64,000 nucleotides of DNA from NCBI GenBank assembly GCA_964035015.1, contig OZ036004.1, positions 10,111,576 to 10,175,575 on the forward strand, given 5' to 3'. Shown here one piece after another: positions 1 to 9,260 of this stretch. The notes beneath the pieces are model-generated. The model was not told where the DNA came from and made no database searches. It was given only the letters and a program-made list of their open reading frames with translations. Made by a program: the position numbers and the translations under genes. Origin of the DNA: Corallium rubrum (Eukaryota > Cnidaria > Anthozoa > Scleralcyonacea > Coralliidae). Positions within the stretch are counted from its first letter, which is position 1. Each line of letters begins with the position of its first letter.

Positions 1-65
1 TGACAAGAGGGCCATTCTCCAGGCGAGATCTCGCCCTCTTATAGGGAGCTGGCAAATCGAAGCTT

Positions 66-357
66 CATATATACCAAGGTCTGGAAACTCAGGTAAAGTC
101 TTTGGGCTATCGTTTTGTTCGCCTTTATGCATTTTTGTGCACGGTGCACGGTCACTGAACACATTGTATTTTAGTATAATGAACGAATTGTCCAATAGAA
201 ACGTTTCGGTGCAATTACTCAACCGTGTTATTTAAATATTAATAAACCTAAAACAAAGGATGTACACAGTATAAGGTACGGTTCAACATAAAATCACAGC
301 TCATTATAGGCGCTTTGAAGTTTGCCGAGCTTCCAGACCATATCTCGATTGACTATG
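66..357 (-). mobile_element. MITE, 7-bp-TSD family, copy 1
   Basis: This stretch is a diverged inverted copy of the element at 3784-4081. Both share a long core and the terminus GTCTGGAAACTC...GAGTTTCCAGAC, ending in GACTATG. The left terminus here has decayed. No coding potential is visible. It is recognised only by comparison with the second copy, which has clean ends and a target duplication. Confidence 0.7.
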
Positions 358-580
358 TATACACACGGTAAGTTTGCCTTTACTAATATTTATGGTCAAC
401 ATTTTATTTTACAAATTGTGTTTGTTCATGTTTTTTATGTTAAAATTCAAATCGTGCTTGCGAAAACATGATTTCGGGCTTCGTGGGTGAGCTGCACAAG
501 TCAGCGGTAATCAAGCCAACGGAGGTGAAATCCATCCCTCTTACTAGGGCTAGCCCCACCAAAACAGCTCATGTAAACAC

Positions 581-768
581 GAGGGAGAGTGAGAGAGGGA
601 GGGAGGGAGAGGGAGGGAGGGGAGAGGGAGAGGGAGAGGGAGAGGGAGAGGGAGAGGGAGAGGGAGAGGGAGAGGGAGAGGGAGAGGGAGAGGGAGAGGG
701 AGAGGGAGAGGGAGAGGGAGAGGGAGAGGGAGAGGGAGAGGGAGAGGGAGAGGGAGAGGGAGGGAGAC
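581..768. repeat. GGGAGA hexanucleotide microsatellite
   Basis: About 190 bp of nearly pure GGGAGA repeat, all purine on the + strand. The open frames across it are repeat artefacts. Confidence 0.95.
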
Positions 769-891
769 GTTCTTAATTTCCAGTTTCTTTTATATTATTA
801 TTAATATTTTACTGTATATTAATATAATAAAATGTTTATATTAAAGTGGGGTTTTTAGGTTAAAATATCGAAAATAACCTCTGCCATCTGA

Positions 892-963
892 GTTCCAGTG
901 GCTCAATGGTTAGAACGTCCGGCTGGCATTCGGAAGGTTGTGGGTTCGAGTCCCGTCTGGAAC
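892..963 (+). repeat. tRNA-Ala-like SINE head, copy 1
   Basis: This 72-nt stretch folds as a tRNA. It has a 7-bp acceptor stem (GTTCCAG with CTGGAAC), a D arm, an anticodon stem with loop CTGGCAT (anticodon GGC, alanine) and a T arm with the B-box GGTTCGAGTCC. The A-box-like TGGCTCAATGG is also present. Related copies at 2857-2928, 3141-3212 and 34714-34785 share flanking sequence (CTGAG before, CTCAGA-TTTT-CTGAG after). That marks a dispersed SINE-type repeat rather than a working tRNA gene. No CCA or clear poly-T terminator decides the matter. Confidence 0.7.
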
Positions 964-1069
964 TCAGAGTTTTTTTCTGAGTTTAACTTACGACAGCTTG
1001 TACAGCAAAAACACACGAAAAAACTTTACCAACTCAAGCTGAAAGCACAACTAACATAGAATGTTTATA

Positions 1070-1899
1070 TTACTAATCGTAAGATGTCTCATGTTTGCAC
1101 TTTTTATATCTATAATCTTTCTCAGTATCAGATAGGAATTGCTTAATATTATCATCAACTAAAGTTTCATCTTAACGCCTTTTTCTTCTGTTAAATTTGC
1201 GGGCTGACCAGAGTTGGAAAAAAGCTGCGGGTATGCGGGTACCACCCGGAGGAAGGTTTACTTTGGTGAGGAAGGTTCAAAGTGAAAACACGTGAAACAA
1301 CACATTCGGTAATCTGAGAAAGTTACAACTGACCAAGCAAGGTGTCGAGAAGAAAAGCGATTTGCAGCAAAACATTGGCTAACCAACAATTATGCAGCAC
1401 TGGCAGTGGCAGCAGTTACATGTGTGAGACATGTACGCTGATGTCTGCTGTGATGTCTGTATCTTCCCAGCAGTTGAGGGTAGTTAGTATAGGCTGTCAG
1501 TCAGCAGCGGTCGGTTATTAGTAGCTATTGTAGTATGCCAAAGCTTACCTATATAGGAAAACCTAGAAAACTAAGGTACTGTAAAAGTCACGCAGTATTT
1601 ATGAACGTTGCAAAACACAAAATTCTCGCTATATATTTTGAGGAAGGTTATCTAAACTTAAAAACCCATCCGGAGGAAGGTTGAATACTTTTTCCAACTC
1701 TGATAGAGTGTTTATATTACCAACCGTAAGATGTCGGCGAAAAAAGGGGAAAAAAGAATCTGCAAAGTGCAAACAGTGTCTCATGTTTGCACTTTTTATA
1801 TCTATAATCCTTCTCAGTATCTGATAGGAATTGCTTATTATCATCAACTAAAGTTTCATCTTAATGCCTTTTTCTTCTGTTAAAGTTGCGGGCTGACTT
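1070..1899 (+). repeat. Pair of direct repeats about 640 bp apart
   Basis: The blocks 1070-1208 and 1711-1899 are close copies (shared: GTTTGCACTTTTTATATC, AGTTTCATCTTAA, TTTTTCTTCTGTTAAA). The second carries an insert of about 45 bp near 1737. Between them lie inverted short copies of a CCGGAGGAAGGTT motif. No gene is seen. Confidence 0.7.
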
Positions 1900-2423
1900 G
1901 CAGAATCAGAAATGACGTCAACCCAGAGACATTCAAGAGTTTGTCGTGCGATTGATTCAACAGTGAAAGTTTGGGGGTTGAATAAATTTTCTCTAAAGTC
2001 AACTCAGACAAACTCTTTTCGTATTCCACCGTTGAACGACTTGAATGACTGTGTACTGTTTGCGTGGCCCTGGGTAGACGTCATTTTCTGTGAATAGTAA
2101 ACCAATATTAGCAGAAGAAAAATACATTAAGGTAAAACTTAATTAAGTTGATGATGATAACATGTTTGAGAAAATTGCTCGTCTTGGTTAGAGTAGTCTT
2201 GAGAAAGACTGTTAATGGTGGTATAGTGACTGACTCTGAAGATGACCACTGCGGAGGGCGTCGAAACGTCAGTCACCACCACCACAAAGTCTTTCTCAAG
2301 ACTACTTTATCTTATGTTGGGACTTCATATAATCGTTGTCACTCTGATAAGAACTGCTTAATATCATCATCAAGTAAATGATTTGAACCCAGGAGTATTA
2401 TAACATGTTTGCATGAGAAAGTC
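1900..2423. other. Non-coding, with foldback at 2192-2306
   Basis: No convincing gene. The segment 2192-2306 folds on itself: AGTCTTGAGAAAGACT pairs with its complement near 2288, and GTGACTGAC at 2226 pairs with GTCAGTCAC at 2268. The loop contains CTGAAGA and GAAACG, words often seen in dispersed metazoan repeats. Confidence 0.5.
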
Positions 2424-2737
2424 GCTTGTGGCAAAGTGGTTAGCGCACGTGCCTTTCACCGCTGCGACCCGCTCTCAGCAGTTATCTGATTAAACTTTCA
2501 CCTTGGCCGCATGTGAGAAGAGTGCTTCCAGTTTGACTCTACCAAACATCGCAGGTTTCCTCCGGGTACTCCGGTTTCCTCCTGTAGAAACACTGGACCA
2601 ATGAGGGATGGCCCTTACTGAACCTCTAGGGAGAACAGTTAGCTATTAACTGATAGAGCTAGCCAGTATAAATAAGATTAGTTTAGTTTAGTTTAGTTTA
2701 GTTTAGTTTAGTTTAGTTTAGTTTAGTTTAGTTTGTC
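2424..2737 (+). mobile_element. tRNA-derived SINE with TTTAG tail, full-length copy
   Basis: A tRNA-like head (GTGGCAAAGTGGTTAGCGC, GCGACCC) is followed by a body with the words GGTTTCCTCCGGGTACTCC and CTGGACCAATGAGGGATGGC, and then a (TTTAG)n tail at about 2679-2735. A second copy with an internal deletion lies at 51093-51285. The head-body-simple tail structure and lack of coding potential define a SINE. Confidence 0.85.
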
Positions 2738-2792
2738 TAGGTTAGGCACGTTAAGCTGTAACATGCTGCGTATTAATATTTGATCAAACAAC

Positions 2793-3290
2793 TTGCAACA
2801 ATGGCAGAATTGTCAGTTGTTAGCTGTAAAAGTTGTGTTAGTCAGAAAAACTCTGAGCTCTAAGCGGGACTCGAACCCACAACCTTCTGAATGCTAGCCA
2901 GACGCTCTAACCATTGAGTCACTAGAACTCAGATAGCGGAGCAAGGTTAATTAAGGTACTTATACCTTAGACTGTGCCCAGTCCTCTAGGAACGAGTCTT
3001 AACCGCTCGGTTACAAGTACTTGTTGGTCTACAAGTCGCGTTGTAACAGTAAGTTTCCAGTTAAACACTGTTAGTTAGTTTCAGAAATTGCACACAGTCT
3101 AAGGTACAAGTACCTTAATTAACCTTGCTCGGCTATCTGAGTTCTAGTGGCTCAATGGTTAGAGCGTCTGGCTAGCATTCAGAAGGTTGTGGGTTCGAGT
3201 CCCGCTTAGAGCTCAGAGTTTTTCTGAGTATTACTAACTAACACAGCTTGTACAGCAAACAACTGACAATTAACATCAAGCTGCAATTTC
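2793..3290. repeat. Long palindrome carrying two tRNA-like heads
   Basis: The two halves are inverted copies with arms of roughly 200 bp. The outer arm carries a tRNA-Ala-like unit (- strand at 2857-2928, + strand at 3141-3212). The inner arm begins TTAATTAAGGTAC and runs to ACAGTCTAAGG. The centre near 3030 is unpaired. It looks like a foldback element or two head-to-head SINE copies. Confidence 0.85.
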
Positions 3291-3371
3291 TGAAACTACC
3301 TAATGGCATAATTATTGACAGTGAACTCGGATGGAAAAGAAATTATTCCAACAACATAAGATGAAGAGTTA

Positions 3372-4396
3372 TAGTGCCTATGAAGCGAAAATTATTATTG
3401 TCTTAATTGAAAGAACTCTCAAAACGACAAAGTAACATCTTTTGTAGATCTTCGTTTCCGTGCCTCGTTGTTGAGATATTTCAATTTTTTTGATATGCAA
3501 ATTAAAGACTTTGACATCATACGTGTATAATGAGTTATCAGAGAAGGTTCCGTATCCGCTTGCTATTATCAAACGAAATCAATTAAAAATCTGTATGTCT
3601 AATGCTATATGCGAAATAGGCACACAGGATCGGCTTCGAAGTGATTTCGTTTGATAATAGCAAAGATATAGAACTTTCTACGATAACTCATTATACATGT
3701 GTGATGTCAAAGTGTTTAATTTGCATTTCAAAAACTCATTAATAATTCATGAGGAAAACACAAAAGAAAATCATGACCGTATCCATAGTCAATCGAGATA
3801 TGGTCTGGAAACTCGGCAAACTTCAAAGCGCCTATAATGAGCTGTGATTTTATGTTGAACCGTACCTTACACCGTGCACATCCTTTGTTTTAGGTTTATT
3901 AACATTTAAATAGCACGGTTGAGTGATTGAAGTGAAACGTTGCTATTGGATAATTTGTTCATTATACTAAAATACAATGTGTTCAGTGACCGTACACCGT
4001 GCACAAAAATGCATAAAGGCAAACAAAAAGATAGACCAAAGACTTTAGCTGAGTTTCCAGACCATATCTCGATTGACTATGCCGTATCGTATCTTTTTAT
4101 GTGATAAAGATTTCTCCTGATTTACATAAACTTTAGCTTTGATTTTCTCGGCTTAGACAAGGTTATTTTTCAAACTAACTCCGCCAATCAACTTACCAAG
4201 TGGTTCGTTTTTGAAGCCTTCGCCGAGTGTCTTTATATCTGATAAAACACTCCTGCTCGTTTATTATACAGTACATCAAAGAAACTGAAGTATCTCAACA
4301 ACGAAGCACGGAAACGAAGATCTGCAAAAGATGTTACGTTGTAGTTTTAAGAGTTCTTTCACTTAAGACAATAATAATTTTCATTTCATAGGCACT
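3372..4396. mobile_element. TTAA-type foldback MITE, interrupted copy
   Basis: The left part (3372-3735) and right part (4245-4396) match the two arms of the MITEs at 36451-36912 and 40554-41028. Arm words are AAAGATGTTAC and GAGATATTTCA. The right end abuts TTAA. The middle is broken by the nested element at 3784-4081 and unrelated sequence to about 4245. Confidence 0.75.
3784..4081 (+). mobile_element. Nested MITE with CCGTATC target duplication
   Basis: The element runs from CATAGTCAATCGAGATATGG to its inverted complement ending GACTATG. The 7-bp direct repeat CCGTATC flanks it at 3777-3783 and 4082-4088. It lies inside the TTAA-type MITE and is therefore the younger insertion. No coding potential. 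Confidence 0.85.
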
Positions 4397-4489
4397 TTAA
4401 GTCTCTCGATATTGAAGAAACTAGATTTCAGTTTCGAAATATCAAATATAAGTCCCATGATCCCACGACGTCCTGCTCCTAACTCGGTC

Positions 4490-5946
4490 ATGTAGCTCAG
4501 ACTGTGAAGCAATACGAGCAACAAATTGCTGCAACATCGTTGCGTTGCAAGTTGAAAAGCGTTGCGTTCACGTATTGCCACCCACCTCAAATATTGTCAC
4601 GCAAAACAATTTCGTTGATGCAAGTTGAAACAGCATGTTGCAGCAAGTAGAACTGGCGTCTACTTTTTTCAACAAATTTTTTCAACTTGTAACAAAACCA
4701 TTGTTGCGTGACAATGTTTAAGGCGGGTGGTAATACGTGCAACAACGTTTTTCAACTTGCAACACAACAAAGTTGCGTTGTAAGTTGAAGAAAAATGTCG
4801 CCCGTATTACCTCATATCACCTTAAGATAGACAGTTTATCTAGTTAAACTTAGACCCTGTAATGAAACAACAATCTGAGACTAGCTGCCATCATCAAATC
4901 TGCCATAGCAGTTTTCGATTAGCAGGAATATATCGAGCTGTCCACCAAGAAAATTTGACTTCGATATTTTTTTCGAGTAATACGTCCCCCAAAAAATTCT
5001 GAGAATAATCATATGAAAAATATTAATACGAAAATTATTCTAAGAATTATAAAAATGATTCTGAGAATTATGAAAATTATTCTGAGAATTCTGAAAATTA
5101 ATCTGAGAAATACGAAAATTATTCTAAGAAATATGAAAATTATTCTGAGAAATATGAAAATTATTCTGAGAAATATGAAAATTATTCTGAGAATCATTCT
5201 GAGAATCATGAAAATTATTCTGAGAATTATGAATTCAATTCTTAGAATTATGAAAATAATTCTTAGAAGTACGAGCATAAATCTAAAATTATGAAAATTC
5301 CTAGAATTATTAAAAAGTCTAAGAACTAGAATAATTCTGAGAATTATGTGCAATCCATTGGATCAACACTAGTAGTTCTAGTATTCGCTTCTTCAGTTCT
5401 TGTCCGTTGTTGATGCTGCGTCAACATTTCTAACTGTACTTCAATGTCCTTTGAGTAATCACTGCTGCTGTCGTTTCCCGAAAGCCCGTGAAGACGTTGA
5501 AGTATAGACGTCCCTTGGACTTTGTCCCTCGCTACGTTTTTCACCATTTGATTTGTCGAGAGCCCTGTTGATCCCTCGCCTAATTAAAAATTTACCCAAA
5601 TTACAATTATATACACGTAGCTTTTTCTTGTGCAACTTGCGTCGCAAAAACTTCAAATTACCCGGCAAGTTTTAGCGTGTGACGTCCCCTCGCGCAATTG
5701 ATTTTTCAGAATTTCAAGTTACACGAAAAGTTGGTTAGGTATTTAAACAAATTTCTACAAGTTGTTGCAAGTTGAAAAAAATTGTTAAAAAAAGTAGCTC
5801 TACTTGCTGCAACATGCTGTTTCAACTTGCAACAAAATCATTGTTGCGTGACAATGTTTAAGGTGGATGGTAATACGTGCAACAACGCTATTCAACTTGT
5901 AACGCAACAATGTCGCAGCATTTTGTTGCTCGTATTACTTCACCTT
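4490..5946. mobile_element. Non-autonomous element with repeat-rich ends and internal minisatellite
   Basis: The blocks at 4490-4830 and 5760-5946 are built from the same words (CAACTTGCAACA, TTGTTGCGTGACAATG, GGTAATACGTGCAACAA). They appear to bracket one element or a pair of related MITEs. Between them lies the minisatellite at 4997-5345 and unrelated AT-rich DNA. No gene is supported. Confidence 0.5.
4997..5345. repeat. AT-rich minisatellite, unit about 21 bp
   Basis: Tandem degenerate units of the type ATTATTCTGAGAATTATGAA span about 350 bp. Open frames on both strands follow from the lack of stops in the unit. Confidence 0.85.
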
Positions 5947-6030
5947 AATGTATCATGGAAACGTAGCGTTTTCTTTTGTGTTAAGTCATTAGTTCTGCAC
6001 GAGGGCTTACAAAACGAAAAAAACGCTCCA

Positions 6031-6461
6031 AAGCGTTCCGAAGTTTTTTCGTTATTTCTGAAGTTGGCCATGAACTTGGCAAATTCATTATGCATAGCCA
6101 ATCAAGTTGCGAACTTCGAAACGAAGATGCGAGATTGTGAAGTTCGTTGATTCATCATTTCGAAGTTCCCTGTTGGACGTAGAGTAAATATGGAAGAATT
6201 GTCGACATGGATAATAGCATTCAAAGATAAACTTGATAAGAAAACGTATAATTTAATAGTTGATACTCTCACGGCAAATCAGCTAGTAGACTTCAGCTGA
6301 AATTGCTGACCTCGTATCAAATCGATCTGGAACTACTCAAATTTCAACTTCCAATCGAGCAAGTTCGTTTCGAAGTTCGTAACCTGATTGGCTACTACGT
6401 AATGAATTTGCCAAGTTCGTGGCCAACTTCGGAAGTAACGAACAAACGTCGGAACGCCTTC
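6031..6461. mobile_element. Foldback MITE
   Basis: The left arm begins AAGCGTTCCGAAGTT, and the right arm ends with its approximate complement near AACGTCGGAACGC. Both arms carry AACTTGGCAAATTCATTA or its complement and GCCAATCA. There is no coding potential; short frames inside are chance. Confidence 0.7.
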
Positions 6462-6731
6462 GTCAAAAGTTATGTAAAATCCTCTGTAAATGAGTGTGCG
6501 TAACATTTTTCAGGCAGTTTAATATTACGAAAAATATTTACCTAAATTTTTACTTTGGATGTCGTCTTCTTTCTTAAAAAATACTCGAATCATATCCAGG
6601 TTTTTTGTAGTATGGCACATGTATTTAAGATTCTTTTGCACCTTGCCATCGACGACATCGCCTTTAAAAAACACTTCAAAAACTCAGTAATAATTCATGA
6701 AATAATTCATGTGTACAGTACATCAGTTTGA

Positions 6732-7231
6732 AGTGCCAATGCAGCGAAATTTCACCCCAGTTTTTTATGATTGCATTTGAAAGAACACTGAAATTGACAG
6801 AGTAACATCTTTCGTAGAATTTCGTCTCCTTCCTTCATTCTTGAGATATTCAGGTTTGTTTGATATGTAAATGTCATACTTATGACATCACACTGCATAA
6901 TGACTTTTTAAAAGAGCATCAATTTTAGGATAGTCCAAATATTTTACACCCAGCTACACACGTTTAGTGACCAGTCATGGCTACATACATGCAAGTGCAA
7001 ATTTTTATTAAATACTTTCGATAAGTACTCTCAAAGAAAATCATACTTTTTAAAAAGTCATTATGCAGTGTGATGTCATAAGTATGACATTTGCATATCA
7101 AACAAACCTGAATATCTCAAGAATGAAGCAAGGAAACGAAATTCTACGAAAGATGTTACGTTGTCATTTTAAGTGTTCTTTCAAATGCAATTATAAAAAA
7201 AACTGGGCTGAAATTTTGCTGCATTGGCACT
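6732..7231. mobile_element. TTAA-type foldback MITE, copy 2
   Basis: Inverted arms: AGTGCCAATGCAGC at the left pairs with GCTGCATTGGCACT at the right. The right end is followed by TTAA at 7232-7235. The inside shares GAGATATTCAGGTTTG and its complement with the other family members. Confidence 0.8.
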
Positions 7232-7235
7232 TTAA

Positions 7236-7748
7236 TCAAACTCTACCATTTATAATTATAACATAGCTTTGATATAGCAACGTTTTTGATTGGCTGTCGT
7301 GCGTGCTCCATAACTCGATGGAGCACGGCAAAAAAGCGCGGGGGAAAATTTCAAAACAAAACTTAGTTTTAAATTGACTTTTTACGGCCTTTTATATTTC
7401 AAAATACCGAGTCATTTAATTTTATTGAGTAACAAAGAACAACGACCCAGAAGACATAAACTGGGTCTGGGTAACCGAGTTTAAACTGTCCTTTTGGTTG
7501 GATTTTAGTGAACAAAAAAGACTTGGCTACGAAAGTAGAAAAACACAACAACCAAAACGATTCGCCAGCTTGTGAAAGGATATAATGCTATGTTATAAAA
7601 GAAATGGCTCATGGTTTAGTGTGCTCCATCGAGTTATGGATACACTTGGGAAATTTGGAGAGCACTCAAAAAATCGACCAACTCTTACGATTTTTTCGTG
7701 CTCTCCCAATTTCCCGCGTATGAACCATTTCTTAAATAGAGTAAAAAG
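7236..7748. other. Non-coding flank of the hAT-like element
   Basis: No gene is seen. Inverted words occur at about 7305 (TGCTCCATAACTCGATGGAG) and 7620 (GTGCTCCATCGAGTTATGG), suggesting the remnant of another foldback element. Confidence 0.5.
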
Positions 7749-8180
7749 TAGGGATGAGCCGATAATTGGGTATTTATCGGTAGAAGCAGATAATCAGCAA
7801 CTTTCAGGCTTATCGGTTATCGGCCGATAACATCAATATATATCGGCGTTTCCGATAAATAACATGCTGCCCTGATGCTGGCTTTCTTCGAGTGACATTT
7901 CCTTCGTTTATCAAGAAAAACGCCAACTTGTTTATAAGACGCATTCTGTTCCACAATGAAACTGTCAAATTTAATTAATTTGCTGTAAAAATACTTAAAA
8001 ATGAATGTTTACGGATTACGACTTTACGTCGTTATAGTCATTTACGGTATACTTTCCCAAATTAAATTGATTACTAGAGTACATTAAATATTGTAATCAC
8101 GTCTCTTTTACTGGTCTATCAGTTCTTGTTTAATACGTTTTGCCAACGTTTCGCCCTAAATTCATGTGCTAAAAATTCTT

Positions 8181-8186
8181 GACGAC
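8181..8186. other. Polinton target-site duplication, left
   Basis: GACGAC directly precedes the left terminus and recurs directly after the right terminus. The right end has one extra ACT unit (ACTACTACT against AGTAGT on the left), so the match depends on placing the end after that unit. Confidence 0.8.
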
Positions 8187-9065
8187 AGTAGTGATACCCC
8201 CCACTCCAGACTACAAAGGGATGCCGCCTCATTAAATATTCAACTTATTATTTATTCATTCTCCTTTGTGACGTTCTAACCCTAATCTCATTACGTCATT
8301 ATGGCTCATGCTCCTATAGGACACTCTAACCCTATCCACCCCCCTTACCCTGGCTTGTTGCTGAACCCCCGGTTTTTATTACGTCATAACTGACTCGCGC
8401 TCTTCCGAAACCCCCTAACCCTAGCTTGTTACTTAACCCCCCTGGTATTCACTACGTCATTCCCGATTGGTCTCCGACTGTTGCGTACGGTACACGTTTG
8501 ACAAGATGGATATTATTTACGATGAGTTAAAGAAAAATAACATTGATATCGACAGAGACACTTTGTCGTTTCACCTTAGCTCTTGTTTAGAAGAACATCG
8601 AGTGCTATTCGACAACATCATTGAACAAATACCAAGAATATGTCTTCAACACGTTTATGAAGAGATGAACCCTAACAATTTCGGTCGAATTATCGCTTAT
8701 TTAGCCTTGGTGTATAGAGTAAACGGATCCTTGGATGAAGAATCAATTCGAGAAGCCGTAAGGAGAACGATCAACGATTTGAGATGTATTGACTTGACAA
8801 CATATGAAATAAAACTCTTGGTTTAAACGGCTGACTCGACTATTTTATTAACGTTGTCAAGCATATTGCAAGTGTTGCTAAGACTGATATTTGCATAGAC
8901 CATGTGTAAAACCTCATTAAAAACTCATTAGTAATGTAGACAAAAGAACGAGTCTGGGCGAGTCTGGGCGACGTCAGAGCTTGGACAAAGAAAACCTAAT
9001 TAATATGTGTGTAACCATAGAGAGTTGAACAGCGTCCCTTCGTTTAGTGTATCATTCGTTAATAA
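8187..9065 (+). repeat. Polinton left terminal inverted repeat
   Basis: About 0.88 kb matching 21575-22457 in inverse orientation with scattered substitutions and small indels. Similarity fades after the segment containing CATAGAGAGTTGAACAGC and TGTATCATTCG. It carries a complete small gene (8506-8826) and a C-rich outer part with repeated words such as CTAACCCTA and TACGTCAT. Confidence 0.92.
8506..8826 (+). CDS. Small protein encoded in the terminal repeat, Bcl-2-like (BH1 motif)
   Basis: An intact 106-aa frame from ATG at 8506, wholly inside the left inverted repeat. It looks helical and acidic in its first half. Residues 52-70 hold an N-x-G-R core (NNFGRIIAYLALV) preceded by an acidic helix, the pattern of the BH1 region in Bcl-2 family proteins, which control mitochondrial apoptosis. 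From memory, some adintoviruses carry Bcl-2-like genes, which would fit a role in keeping the host cell alive. The protein is shorter than usual for the family, a BH2 motif is not evident and there is no C-terminal membrane anchor, so the assignment is an inference. It is the outermost gene of the element, upstream of the polymerase and on the same strand. An upstream in-frame non-ATG extension exists and was not used. If it is not Bcl-2-like, it is an unknown conserved accessory protein. Confidence 0.6.
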   Translation: MDIIYDELKKNNIDIDRDTLSFHLSSCLEEHRVLFDNIIEQIPRICLQHVYEEMNPNNFGRIIAYLALVYRVNGSLDEESIREAVRRTINDLRCIDLTTYEIKLLV

Positions 9066-9260
9066 GGGATATGAAGACGCTTTAATGCCTAGGCATGTTT
9101 AGACCAAAAAGTCATTAGCGTTGGTGTTACCATAGAGAAACCGCGTCGCGTCGTCTCATTCGGATTCTGTTCTCTCACGAGTAACATCGAAAGTTCTTTG
9201 GCGTGTGTTTCAAAAGTGTTTTTTGCGGATTTTGCTCTCTCTTTAGTTATTGTGATCAAG
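9066..9260 (+). promoter_or_regulatory. Presumed leader/promoter of the polymerase gene
   Basis: About 195 bp between the inner edge of the left repeat and the first polymerase ATG. There is no clear TATA box. Initiator-like words TATCATTCG (about 9050) and CTCATTCGG (about 9158) occur. The word TGTATCATTCG is shared with the inner edge of the right repeat just upstream of the GRF-type gene, so both gene blocks may start from matching promoters. Confidence 0.35.

Noticed and set aside
892-963. Functional tRNA-Ala gene
   Set aside because: Several copies share flanking sequence, the acceptor stem is not alanine-like and terminators are lacking; a SINE head fits better.
2236-2267. Hammerhead ribozyme around CTGAAGA and GAAAC
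   Set aside because: The flanks of the two words pair with each other (GTGACTGAC with GTCAGTCAC), which is not hammerhead topology.
5009-5353. Isoleucine/arginine-rich frames on both strands
   Set aside because: Produced by the AT-rich minisatellite.
8260-8450. Telomere-like CCCTAA words in the Polinton repeat
   Set aside because: Only isolated words (CTAACCCTA) in C-rich sequence, not tandem; probably chance or base composition.
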